Of a DNA stretch of 64,000 bases, positions 27,058-37,577 are shown piece after piece. Below the pieces are notes generated by a model that ran no database searches, was not told where the DNA came from, and was given only the letters and a program-made list of their open reading frames with translations. The stretch's first letter is position 1. The number at the start of each line of letters is the position of its first letter. Origin of the DNA: a virus; IMG/VR virus record IMGVR_UViG_3300046746_000620, positions 1 to 64,000 of that record. One strand, written 5' to 3'. The position numbers and the translations under genes were made by a program.

Positions 27058-30000
27058 TTATTGGCCTCCTAATATATTATTTTTATCTATTCTTTGCGCA
27101 AGAACAGATTCTAAATATCCAATAATCATAGGATCTTGCAATGCTTGCACTACCGATTGCTTAACAGCTGGTTTTAGATTTCTATTTATAGCTTCATTAT
27201 TAAACTCGAATCTAACATCCCCTGTTACAGTGTGCTTCATAACCACTTCATTTAATTGCTCAGTTAACTGTTGTGGGAAAGATAGTATTGTTTCATTCAC
27301 TGCTTCGAATAAAGTTCTAGAAGTGTCCAGTCCCTCAGTATTTAGCATTACAGATTCGTTAAAAAGGGCCATTTGTTCATTCAGGATGGATTGATTCTCT
27401 AATAAAAGCATATTTGTTTCATTAAGTCTGTTGCTGGTCTCAATTAATAATTTATTACTTTCAACTAAAGGTTGGTTTCCTCCTCCGCCGTCACCGTTGC
27501 CACCTGGAACTGGTTGATCACCTTTAGGTGTATTATTTAAAGATTGTACTACAGCCTGACCAACTGCTTGAGCTATCTCTCCGTAATTATTTAATTTTAT
27601 ACCCTCTGACCTCTGCTTCAATAATTCATTTTGAACAGCTTTCATTGGATCTTCTAACCTAGTATAATCAGCTTCTCCAAGGAGTTTAGTCTGCTCTAAT
27701 ATTGATTCATCAATTGCTTGCACAGCCTTCAAGTCTTCCACAGCTGTATGTTTCAATTCTTCCATTTTTTTTATAAGATCTGGACTTACATTATTAGCTC
27801 TAAATGTCTCAATAACCTTTTCTAAATTTCTAATACCTACCACAAAATTAGCTTCATCATTACTCATTCCAGTAAGTATTTGTTGTTGCACTCCTAGTAT
27901 TTCAGCCAAACGTCTCGCATTTTCAACACTTAGAGCTTTCTCATCCATTGTATCTACAGTATTATCGGCAACGTAATCTCTTGGCCCAAATTCCCTATTT
28001 AGTAACTCACCAGTTCTTTCATTTCTGTATACATCTATACCTTCTCCAAGATCTGCGACATTTTTCAAATCTTCCTTGGATAAAAATTTACCACCTATTC
28101 CCTCCAACCTACCCCTACCAAGTTCAGCTCTTTCAAGTTTTCTATTTATAGCCGCTTTTTGTATCTCAATAGCTAATTTTTGCATACTTAAACTGCTCAT
28201 CATTGCTGCTTTTTCTGCGATAGCATTACCCTGTCCTCCAATAACCTGCAACTTACCTATAAATTGTTTTATTTCTTTAAGAGATATGTTTCCATCTTCA
28301 TTACTTTTTAAAAACGCTGTATAAGCATCCTGCATAGCTTGAGTACTTTCTTTTGTAGATTTCTCAAAAAATTGAGCGAAACCAGCTTGCCCAGTCAATA
28401 CTTTTTCCTTCGCTTTAACCCCCTCCCCTTGCAAGAATGATTTTGATGCATCAGAGGGCTCGAATTCAGCTTTAGGCATTGAATTGCTTACAAGATTTAT
28501 TAATTCACTTTTTAACTGTAAATTGCTATCCGCTTTAATCTTTGAAACTTCATTTTCAGCTCTTCGATCAATTCCTTCGTCAGGAGATCTCGATCCACCA
28601 TTTACTTTAAAATCATTAACAGCATTCCTAACCTGAAAAGAAGCTTCCAGTCTGGCTGAAGCTAATTCTAAATTGTTCTCAAATTTAGTTAAAATGTTAT
28701 TTATTAACTCTTGTTCTCTTATGAATTTTTGGTATTCTGAAATTAAAACCTCTTTTTGGTTTTTTAACCTCATTTCTGTATCCTGAGCTTTTTCTACAGC
28801 ATCAGAATATGCATCAACGCTTTGGGCAGCCTCTCGCTGGGATTCTATCAACTCAGAAAGCAATGCTGATCCTGCCAAATTAAATTCTCCATCTTCACCT
28901 TTTATAAATCTGTTCATATTATCTACAGTTTCATTGCCTCCTTTATATTTTTTTAACGACTGCCCTACTTCTGTGTCTCCAATATTAGAGCCTAATTCAA
29001 CTAAAGTTTTAATAGTTTTATCTCTTAAATCATTAGCGACTTCATTTTCCATCTTGGCAATTTGTGCATCAAGCTCTAAATCTTCCTGCCTTTTAGCTGT
29101 AATAGCTTCAGGAGTTAATCCCCTCAAATCAAAGCCTCCTAAACCTGCTGAACCATCAGATAATTGTTGTATCACTTTATCACTTGCCATTATTTCAATC
29201 TCTTTATCAATAACTTTATTAAGCTCAGCCCCTTTATCCTTAGCTTTTGCAAATTCGCCAAACATAGGATCAGCGCCCTTAAGCATTCTTTTATTGAAAT
29301 CATATGTGCCATTACCAAAAGCACTCATTGTTGCGGCTGTAGTTGCTTGAACTGCACTCCCAAATGAACTCGTAACAAGGCTATTAGGTTTAGAGTATTC
29401 ATCCGAATTAAGATCCTGGCCCATTTTAATTAATTGATCTTGAACAGTTAAATTCTTCTGAGCATCTTGCATGGTACGGTTAAGTATTCCTAATTTCTCT
29501 GAAGTGCTTAAACTTGAATTCGCTAACTCTCTCATTCTTTGAGCTTGTTTAGGATCAGATAAGGAGTTAATAGAATCTCTAATTTGTTGATTAGCGCTCA
29601 CTATTCCCGAAACATCTCCCATTTCAGTGGAGTTTTTTAAATCAACTAGTGATTGTCCAAAACTTTCTAGCTTACTGACATCTTTAAACTCTTCGTCAAG
29701 CTTCTTTTTTGCAGCAGCTAAAGCCTTAAAAGTCTTTGATTGATCCTCTTTTACTCCATACTCAGCCATCCCTTTTATAGCTCCGCCTGCTCCTCCCACA
29801 ATCATTCCTGGAGCCCCAAAAGCTGCACCGTATGACAATCCAGTTAAGGCATTTGTGGCAAGGCTAGCTCCGCCTCCAAGTTCTGGCCCCTGCCTCCCGT
29901 CAGCAATCATTTGAGCCCCCATCGGTCCCATGAACATAGCTCCCATAGCAAGCCCGCCCGACTTCCCCTTCAGGTTTTTATATCTTTGTGAATTTTCAGG

Positions 30001-33000
30001 GCTTCTAATATTACTTACAAATTTTGAAAAGCCTTTTTTTCCAGCGTTTCTTTTTTTGAATTCTTTTTGCCTTTGGTTTAGTTCGTAAGCTTGATTTTTA
30101 TCAAGATCTGTGTAAGGGTTTATCAAACCTGATCCGCCTAGAAATCTACCATTTTTTCTATCCTGCTCTAAGTGGAATTTTTCTTGTCTTTTTCTCTCTC
30201 TTATTTCTTCTATAGTCATTGCGAAAGAAGGTACTCCGTGAGTTTTAGGATCAATACCTTTTGCTTCAGACCTATTAATTCCTTGCTGCACACCCATAGG
30301 TTCATCTACGGTATTAATAACCGCTAACCCCATTGGATTCATTGAGTTCTTTAATTTAGAATGTTTTGATACTTTTATTTTATTAGAGGATATACCTCTT
30401 TGTTTTAAAGCTTTTGTCTCTCTTTCTATAGCTTCATCTAATGCAAAATTAGGCATAAATCCGTTTCCGAAATTTCTAATTTTCCCTCTATAATTTGGGC
30501 TTGCTGAATGCCGCAAGTATTCATTATCTAAATCTTTAATTGAGGAAATTTTCGCCTTTTGTTTATTATAGTAATACGTTAATTTATTTTTTGTCTCTTC
30601 GGGTAATACCCTGAATTGTTTAGAATTTAAAAATCTTTTAATATTATCCAAATCTTCTAAACGATGTCTTCTGCTGATTTTAAACACTTGCTTTCTATCT
30701 GTTGAAACAAGCGGTCTACTTTGCATATAACGACCATCCTTAGAAGCTTGCACCTTTTTATTAAAATCTGCAATTCTAGTACTTAATTTTGAAAATTCTT
30801 GTCCAGTCAAACCTTGCCTAACTTTTTTTTGTTGATTATTTTTTAAAATTAAATTACTAAAACTAGACTGCTTATCTGAAAAACTTCTCATAACTCTAGA
30901 GAAACTAGGTGTAAACCCAGAAGCAAAAGATTTTTTAGGCACTATTCTTTTTCCTCTCATTACATAACCCGTTTCTTTAGGTATTACTTTTTTATTACCA
31001 GCCCAATGTTGAGGTTTTGCATACTTACGATAATAACTATCTAAAGCTTTTTTCTGTATTTTTATTTCTTCAGCATTTCTTTCTAGCCTTTTAAGCTGTT
31101 CTAAAGATGGATCAGAACTCCTGCCTGATAATATATCCATTATCGATTGCTGGTTTGATGCAAAGCTTCTCTTTATTTCTTGATTTTTAAAACTATAAAC
31201 TTCAGCATCTTTCTTTGGTAAATACATATAATTTTTACCAGTATCAACCTGAACCCCTCTAAAAGTTTCTTTTACAGATTTCTGTATTTTATTTAAACCA
31301 GTTATTCTGCTAGAAAAAGCTGCAGCTTTTCTAAAGTGCTCAGAAAAATCTATTTTTCTTTTTTCCCCTGAAATTCCGTAATCAACATCAGCATATGGAT
31401 TTTTCATACCTTTATCGAAAGAGAAGGTTTTTGATAAAGTCTTTCTAGGTTCTTTAATTAGAGATTTTCCAGCTTTAACTATAGAACTTTCATTAACCCA
31501 TTTATTGAAAGCGAACTGCGCCTTATTTGAAATTTTTGAAGATCTTTCAGTTTGTAATGGATTTTTAATATATCTTTTTTGTCTTTCTATTGCAGATAAA
31601 TAAGGATTTTCTGTCGAACTTTTTGTTGGTGAAAATATTTTTTTACCAAGATTTGAAACTTTATTAAATGTATTTTCAGCTCGCTGTCTAACCTGAAGTC
31701 TTTCTGAAAAATTTCTCCAACTATCACTTATGGATTGAGGTGCATTTTTAATTTTTCCTGTTTTTTCATTTACTATTCTCGAAACTTGTTCTTTAATATT
31801 TTTTTGTTTTTTTCTTAGCGATAAAATTTCTTTTTTAATTTTACTAGCTTGATTAGCTGGCATATTTTTAATAGCTTCTGCTTTTGTCTTTATTGAGCTG
31901 GTTATTTCATCCCTCTTTGACATTAAAGACTCAAACTTCCTAGATATTGATTGTCCATTAAATTTTTGTATCAAATTAGCTAACTGATCTTTTCTTCTTG
32001 CAGTCATTTGATTTACAGAGCCACCTATGTCTTGATATATATTTTTAATTTTATCTTTTTGCTCTATTATAGATCCTTTAATGTCTATTTTTTTTGCCGC
32101 TTGCATTTTCCCCAGCATAGCTGTGTTTTGCGATAATCTTTTGAGTGATATCCCCCCAGAAGAGCCTTCTCTACCTTTTTTGGTTATTGCTATTGTTGAC
32201 ATTAAATTAGACAAAGAGGCATCAGCAACCCCCCTGAATCCCTTGCCTCCAAATTTCGTAATAACATTTTTAACTCCTTGAGGTTTAAGTTGCAGAGTGT
32301 GCTCTCCATTACTTAAAGCTTTACCTATCGTAAAGGAAGGGTCTAGTGACTGAACTGATCCCGTTTGCTTATTAGTTCCTAATTTTATATTTTTTGCTAC
32401 AGATCTTAGATTTTGACCTAATTGTTGTTTTTCTATATCTATAGTAGGTTTAAATCCAAGCCTTGATAGAAGACTTTTACCTGCTCCATATCTTTGAGCA
32501 TCAAGCAATTGTTTATTTACTTTTTTTGTTACAAAATCTAAAACTTTTTTATTGCTTACTATTTGATTAATTATAGCTTTATTATTAAAATTTATTGGCT
32601 TTCCATCTTTTAATATTCCACCTTCTTTATCGACACTAATATTCATATTAGTTGATACTCCCCCTATATTTTTCGATAAAGCTTGTCTAGTATGATCTTC
32701 TAACCCAAAACCTATTTCTTTAGCGAAATTAGGTATATAACCTTCAGATAAATGATTTATTACATTATTCGAATATTGAGGGCTTAAATGGTTAGATTCA
32801 AAATTTGGGATAAATCCTTCAGAAAAATTTTGCTTAAACCCTTGAATTATGTCATCTATTTTTTCTTTTTTTAAATATTTAAGTTCAACCTTAAAAGGTC
32901 GGTCTTGAGGAAGTGGGTTATTGTAATAATTTTTTCTTTCATAAAAACCTGCATTTCCTAATTTTATTTTTTTACCAAGCTCGTAATCTCTCTTTTTCTG

Positions 33001-36000
33001 AGCCTCTAAATCTTGTTTCTCTTTTTGTAAAGCTTTATTAAAGTTTTTGGATACATACGGAGGAATGTCAGACCTAGTTGATAAATATTTAGAAAAAGAT
33101 TCTACTTCTTTTAAATCTCCTTGTACTCTCTGATATTTAGGGCTTATCCATTCAGTTTTTGAGCTTTCCCAGTCAGGGGTATTAAACTTAGCTTCCTTAA
33201 ATTTTTTCCCTTTAAATAAGAAATTGCCTTTAGGATCTTCTATTCCTTTTATGTTCCTAATTGATGTAACTCGTTTTATCCCACCTCTCATCGCATAATT
33301 TGGAATAAATCCTTTAGAGAAATTTTTGCCAATCCAAAGATTCTCAAGTCTTACTAATTTATCTTGTTTATGAGCATTTCGCCCTAAACCAAACTGCCTC
33401 AGGGATTTAATCAATTTTCTTTCTTCTCCAGGTAAATATTCTGCCTGATCCCTTGTTTTAAACTTTCCAGACTCACGATAATAATTTTCTTGCCTAAATC
33501 CTTCTACCCTCTTTCTTAATTGAACGGGGTTAAAAACTCCTTCCATTTGCATTTTTGGAATATTTTTTGAAAGCCTTTTCCTGTCTAATATTTTTTTTGC
33601 GGACAATAAAGCTCTTGGGATCCTGGGTCCAATTACAGAACCAGCATCTATTTTAGTATAAGGTCTCCCAGATTTAGCTGCAGATTCAATTTCTTTTATT
33701 AATTTTTTATATATACTTGAACCAAACTCACCCTCATTAGCTCTGATGTGACGCACATTTAAAACACGCTCTTTACCCCTGTTCATGTCATAAACATTGC
33801 TACTCCTACCAAATCCTGGTCGTTTAACCATAAAATTAGGCACAAACCCTTTTGACATATTTGGTAATTTTTTTCTTGAAGGGCCAAACTCTTTTCTTGT
33901 TTTTCTGGATACTTCTTGTTGTTTCTGTTTATCTGTTTCCGATATCTTTTGTCTTACATCTGGAAGTTTTAAAACTTTTTGAACAAAATCTCCTTTTGTT
34001 CCTTGACTTATCCCTATTTTTGCATCAGCAAAAGGAGTGTAGTAACCAAATAAACTTTGGAGAGCTTTATCTGGAAAGCCTGATATGTCGAAAGTAGCAT
34101 TGTTTTGAGAAAATAATTTATTTTTTCCAATAGAAGATAAAGCTGTTTCAAAAACAGATCCTGCAGCGGAACCGACACTTCCTGCATTTGCCATTTTTGT
34201 TATTGGGTTATTATTTGAAGCAAACCTTCCTCCAGATAATTCACTAGCAAGTTTCTTAGATTCGCCTAGCATTAAGTTTTTTAATTTTTCTCTAGTTTTT
34301 GTCTCTGTACCCTGCAGGCTCTTATTTTTGATTCCTTCAATTCTGTATTTAATTCTTGTCTTATTTCCATCTTTTGGAGAGTGAATAGTGTCAACTTTTT
34401 GCCTAACATTATTTCTCGCAACCAACATCGTTGCTTGCCTACTTGCGTCAATAGTATTTATTTGATTTCTTTTTCTTTTTGTCTCTATTGCTTGGTTATT
34501 CATAACATCTTTGTTATACCTAGCTTTAAAACCTAAAAGAGCTTTTTGCTCTTCACTGGAGAAATCTTTAATAGTCAGTTTTTCATTGTTTAAGTTTATC
34601 GGCTTGCCCTCTCTTAAATTTCTAACCCTTTGAACACTTACAAACCCTCTTTGGGTAGCAACTCCAGATTTTGAAAAGTTCGGGACATATCCTTTTGTTA
34701 AATTTTTAACATACTCTGGGACATACCCTTTTGAATAATTAAAATTTACCCCATGAGGGAATAGGGGGTTTTCAGTTTGTTGATCTTTTGGTGAATTTTT
34801 TTTCTTTGCTGTTATTTTACTTTCCCTAAGAACTGTATCTGATGGAGTTATCATATTAATTCCACCAGAAAACATTGTTCTTCCCCCTTTAGTTAAATTA
34901 ATCTTGTCGGTTTTATTATTCTTAATTCCAATTTTTGGTTGATTAAAGCTAGCTTGAGAATTAGTTAAGGCTAGTAACCACTCTGAAGCAGCCTTTTTTA
35001 ATCCCACTATTATGTTCTGCTCTGTTGTGGCTTTAGTTTCGAAACTTTTTTCAGATTTATTTTTTTTGCTTCTCGCAGTTAAATCCATGAAGGCGTTTTT
35101 TCCTGTAAATTTTATATCAGAAAATCCAGATTTAGCTAGGTAATTTTTACTCTCCATTTCTCCAACTAAACCTTTAGCTTTTCCTGTTAATGTCCCAAAA
35201 GCTTGATGGACTGCATAAGGTCTTTTACCGTAATAAGGTCTTTTCGCTATGTTTTCTGCGGATTTAAATATCCCCTTGTAAGACCCACTTTTTACAAGAT
35301 CCCCATATGTTTGTTTAATTCTTTTTACGGCGTCTGGATTGATTTTATATTTAGTTAAGTTTGGATCTTTGTTTTTTGGATCTCTTACTATTAAACCTTG
35401 AATTTGACTATTGCCCTTAACTATTTTATTAGCTTCTTTCTTGAAGTGATCATTGTCATGACTCATTCTGTGAACATTCAACTTCCCAGTAAATACATCT
35501 GTTAAGTCTGCATATTGAGATATTATTGATCCACCTCCATCAAACCCTCCTAGCTTGGAAGCTGAATAGCTATATGTTTTTCCACTTAAGCTTTGTCCAT
35601 ATTTTTGTCTCGAAAAATTTGGTATATATCCGTCCGCTGCATTTACTTTTTTAGCTCCATTTGGTAATCCATATTGTTTAGCCATATCTCTATTGAAAAC
35701 AGCATCGGCTCCAGAATTTTTAAAATTCTTCACAATCCACTCCCCTGTATTTACAACCACATCAGAGGATTGCCCTGGCCTCATTTTAATTTTTGTTTTT
35801 ACAGGTTTATCCCCTTTTCTTGCTCCACCTATACCCCTACTGACATCTAAACTTTCTTTTTCAAATGCGGGTAAAAATCCATTAGCTAAAGATAGAGTTT
35901 TTCTGCCTTTAGCTCTCGATGATCTTTTACCCATAGGTACAAACCCTACATCTGTTGCCCCCACACCAATTAACCTAGAACTCGCCGCTATTCTTTTGAT

Positions 36001-37551
36001 TAAAGCTTCTTGCTTCAGTCTTTCGGCTGTTTCTTGTTTTATTGTATTTAATATTATCTGTTCTTGCTTTGCTGTGTTCGAACCTGCTGCAAGAATTTTT
36101 TGATATATATTTGAATTGGTTGTTAAAATTTGACTTATTGCAGCTTGTAAACCTTGCTGTCTTTTTGTTTCTGAATTTAATCCGAGAATATCAGAAAAAG
36201 CTTCTTTCGCAAATTTTGTAACAAGACCAAATATTTTTATAAATGCAGCTCCTAAAATTACCATCCCTGGCCCAGTCAGGAAGCTACCAATTCCACTAAT
36301 TAAGTTTTTTGCTAAGTTAGATCCACTGTCTTCAGAAAGTATTTCATTAAATTTTTTAGCTAAATTATTTAAAAAAGTAAGAATCTCTTTAAAGTTATCT
36401 GAAAAAGCTATATCCCCAATAGAAGAAGCTAATTCTTTTGCGCTTAAGGATGTTTGAGTGAATAGAGCTGACAGTGTTTTGTTTAACTCCTCATTTCTTT
36501 TCGTCGCTTCATTCGTTGTATTATTAGCCACATTTAAAGCATCATTATAAATGGAGTATCCACTGTTTAGATCTTGTATTAAGGCTTGCAGATTTTGAAT
36601 TTGATAAACTCCAGCTAATTGCTCTGCTGTATAAGCTTTTTGACTATCAGAGAGGTTTTTATAAACATTTGCATAATCTAATATTATATCCATACCTCCA
36701 CGAAAAGTTCCATCTAAATTTCTTGTAGCTACGCCAATTTCTTCCAAAGCTTCTCTAACCCCGCTTCTTTTTATTCTTGTGAAAATACTTTTAAATCCGT
36801 TACCTATTACTGATCCACCCCTCGCAGTTCTTTGCTGCACTGCAGTCACAACAGCAGCTAATTCATTAAACTCAACACCTGAAGATTGCGCAACAGCTCC
36901 TGCCCTTGATAAAGCTTCAGCTAAATCAGCTGAAGACACAGCAAAAGCAGCATCAACATTAGCCATTCTATTAACTATCTGGGTGTGAGTTATTCCTTCT
37001 TCATTAAAAGAATTAATTGCAGCTGTTAAAGTTTCTGTTGATTTTACTGTATCCAACCCTGACAATCTACTAAGTATTAAAGCTGAATTAACTCTAGCTA
37101 AAGTTTCTTCAGCACTTAAACCCTGTCTGGCTAATTCTGTCGCAGATTCCGCCACAGCAGAAAAAGATGTTGCAGTGTTTCTAGCTACATCAAACAATCC
37201 TTCCCCGAATTTCGCCATAGCAGAATCCGTAGTTTCCATAACCACCTGGATATCTTTTAGAGACTTCTCGACTTCTGCCGCTGATTGAACTATATTAAAA
37301 AAGGCATCAGATATTCCATTGATTACCCCCACTGCCGCACCAAAAGCAAATACTCTTGCAGCAGATGCGTCCATAGATTTTTGAAATTCTGAAGCTGAAT
37401 TAGTTATTTTTCCTAAAGGTTGAACTATTCCAGCTGGATTAAGAGTTGGAGACATGCGCATGCGATTAACTACCCTCTGAGCAGCAGCAGCTTCAGCAAC
37501 AATACTTTCCCTATATCCGCTTGCGGATGTTGGTATATTTACAACACTCAT
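27058..37551 (-). CDS. Giant tail tape measure protein with embedded domains
   Basis: The 3,497-residue protein begins with a TP901-type tape measure domain (about 75-370; blocks FSAVAESATELARQGLSAEET and VVTAVQQRTARGGSVIGNGF). A hydrophobic segment lies near 415-445. The central region (about 555-2450) contains about ten G-F/Y-x-P-N-F motifs and two segments with PD-(D/E)XK residue patterns. A Gly/Ala/Met-rich hydrophobic stretch lies near 2530-2600, and the rest is mostly charged helical coiled coil. Tape measures set tail length; at 1.5 angstrom per helical residue the whole chain would span roughly 0.5 micrometre, less if the centre is globular. It is placed correctly between tail chaperone-like genes and tail-tip genes. 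Confidence 0.9.
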   Translation of the reverse strand: MSVVNIPTSASGYRESIVAEAAAAQRVVNRMRMSPTLNPAGIVQPLGKITNSASEFQKSMDASAARVFAFGAAVGVINGISDAFFNIVQSAAEVEKSLKDIQVVMETTDSAMAKFGEGLFDVARNTATSFSAVAESATELARQGLSAEETLARVNSALILSRLSGLDTVKSTETLTAAINSFNEEGITHTQIVNRMANVDAAFAVSSADLAEALSRAGAVAQSSGVEFNELAAVVTAVQQRTARGGSVIGNGFKSIFTRIKRSGVREALEEIGVATRNLDGTFRGGMDIILDYANVYKNLSDSQKAYTAEQLAGVYQIQNLQALIQDLNSGYSIYNDALNVANNTTNEATKRNEELNKTLSALFTQTSLSAKELASSIGDIAFSDNFKEILTFLNNLAKKFNEILSEDSGSNLAKNLISGIGSFLTGPGMVILGAAFIKIFGLVTKFAKEAFSDILGLNSETKRQQGLQAAISQILTTNSNIYQKILAAGSNTAKQEQIILNTIKQETAERLKQEALIKRIAASSRLIGVGATDVGFVPMGKRSSRAKGRKTLSLANGFLPAFEKESLDVSRGIGGARKGDKPVKTKIKMRPGQSSDVVVNTGEWIVKNFKNSGADAVFNRDMAKQYGLPNGAKKVNAADGYIPNFSRQKYGQSLSGKTYSYSASKLGGFDGGGSIISQYADLTDVFTGKLNVHRMSHDNDHFKKEANKIVKGNSQIQGLIVRDPKNKDPNLTKYKINPDAVKRIKQTYGDLVKSGSYKGIFKSAENIAKRPYYGKRPYAVHQAFGTLTGKAKGLVGEMESKNYLAKSGFSDIKFTGKNAFMDLTARSKKNKSEKSFETKATTEQNIIVGLKKAASEWLLALTNSQASFNQPKIGIKNNKTDKINLTKGGRTMFSGGINMITPSDTVLRESKITAKKKNSPKDQQTENPLFPHGVNFNYSKGYVPEYVKNLTKGYVPNFSKSGVATQRGFVSVQRVRNLREGKPINLNNEKLTIKDFSSEEQKALLGFKARYNKDVMNNQAIETKRKRNQINTIDASRQATMLVARNNVRQKVDTIHSPKDGNKTRIKYRIEGIKNKSLQGTETKTREKLKNLMLGESKKLASELSGGRFASNNNPITKMANAGSVGSAAGSVFETALSSIGKNKLFSQNNATFDISGFPDKALQSLFGYYTPFADAKIGISQGTKGDFVQKVLKLPDVRQKISETDKQKQQEVSRKTRKEFGPSRKKLPNMSKGFVPNFMVKRPGFGRSSNVYDMNRGKERVLNVRHIRANEGEFGSSIYKKLIKEIESAAKSGRPYTKIDAGSVIGPRIPRALLSAKKILDRKRLSKNIPKMQMEGVFNPVQLRKRVEGFRQENYYRESGKFKTRDQAEYLPGEERKLIKSLRQFGLGRNAHKQDKLVRLENLWIGKNFSKGFIPNYAMRGGIKRVTSIRNIKGIEDPKGNFLFKGKKFKEAKFNTPDWESSKTEWISPKYQRVQGDLKEVESFSKYLSTRSDIPPYVSKNFNKALQKEKQDLEAQKKRDYELGKKIKLGNAGFYERKNYYNNPLPQDRPFKVELKYLKKEKIDDIIQGFKQNFSEGFIPNFESNHLSPQYSNNVINHLSEGYIPNFAKEIGFGLEDHTRQALSKNIGGVSTNMNISVDKEGGILKDGKPINFNNKAIINQIVSNKKVLDFVTKKVNKQLLDAQRYGAGKSLLSRLGFKPTIDIEKQQLGQNLRSVAKNIKLGTNKQTGSVQSLDPSFTIGKALSNGEHTLQLKPQGVKNVITKFGGKGFRGVADASLSNLMSTIAITKKGREGSSGGISLKRLSQNTAMLGKMQAAKKIDIKGSIIEQKDKIKNIYQDIGGSVNQMTARRKDQLANLIQKFNGQSISRKFESLMSKRDEITSSIKTKAEAIKNMPANQASKIKKEILSLRKKQKNIKEQVSRIVNEKTGKIKNAPQSISDSWRNFSERLQVRQRAENTFNKVSNLGKKIFSPTKSSTENPYLSAIERQKRYIKNPLQTERSSKISNKAQFAFNKWVNESSIVKAGKSLIKEPRKTLSKTFSFDKGMKNPYADVDYGISGEKRKIDFSEHFRKAAAFSSRITGLNKIQKSVKETFRGVQVDTGKNYMYLPKKDAEVYSFKNQEIKRSFASNQQSIMDILSGRSSDPSLEQLKRLERNAEEIKIQKKALDSYYRKYAKPQHWAGNKKVIPKETGYVMRGKRIVPKKSFASGFTPSFSRVMRSFSDKQSSFSNLILKNNQQKKVRQGLTGQEFSKLSTRIADFNKKVQASKDGRYMQSRPLVSTDRKQVFKISRRHRLEDLDNIKRFLNSKQFRVLPEETKNKLTYYYNKQKAKISSIKDLDNEYLRHSASPNYRGKIRNFGNGFMPNFALDEAIERETKALKQRGISSNKIKVSKHSKLKNSMNPMGLAVINTVDEPMGVQQGINRSEAKGIDPKTHGVPSFAMTIEEIRERKRQEKFHLEQDRKNGRFLGGSGLINPYTDLDKNQAYELNQRQKEFKKRNAGKKGFSKFVSNIRSPENSQRYKNLKGKSGGLAMGAMFMGPMGAQMIADGRQGPELGGGASLATNALTGLSYGAAFGAPGMIVGGAGGAIKGMAEYGVKEDQSKTFKALAAAKKKLDEEFKDVSKLESFGQSLVDLKNSTEMGDVSGIVSANQQIRDSINSLSDPKQAQRMRELANSSLSTSEKLGILNRTMQDAQKNLTVQDQLIKMGQDLNSDEYSKPNSLVTSSFGSAVQATTAATMSAFGNGTYDFNKRMLKGADPMFGEFAKAKDKGAELNKVIDKEIEIMASDKVIQQLSDGSAGLGGFDLRGLTPEAITAKRQEDLELDAQIAKMENEVANDLRDKTIKTLVELGSNIGDTEVGQSLKKYKGGNETVDNMNRFIKGEDGEFNLAGSALLSELIESQREAAQSVDAYSDAVEKAQDTEMRLKNQKEVLISEYQKFIREQELINNILTKFENNLELASARLEASFQVRNAVNDFKVNGGSRSPDEGIDRRAENEVSKIKADSNLQLKSELINLVSNSMPKAEFEPSDASKSFLQGEGVKAKEKVLTGQAGFAQFFEKSTKESTQAMQDAYTAFLKSNEDGNISLKEIKQFIGKLQVIGGQGNAIAEKAAMMSSLSMQKLAIEIQKAAINRKLERAELGRGRLEGIGGKFLSKEDLKNVADLGEGIDVYRNERTGELLNREFGPRDYVADNTVDTMDEKALSVENARRLAEILGVQQQILTGMSNDEANFVVGIRNLEKVIETFRANNVSPDLIKKMEELKHTAVEDLKAVQAIDESILEQTKLLGEADYTRLEDPMKAVQNELLKQRSEGIKLNNYGEIAQAVGQAVVQSLNNTPKGDQPVPGGNGDGGGGNQPLVESNKLLIETSNRLNETNMLLLENQSILNEQMALFNESVMLNTEGLDTSRTLFEAVNETILSFPQQLTEQLNEVVMKHTVTGDVRFEFNNEAINRNLKPAVKQSVVQALQDPMIIGYLESVLAQRIDKNNILGGQ

Positions 37552-37577
37552 AATCCTTAAACCTAATTAGGTTTACA

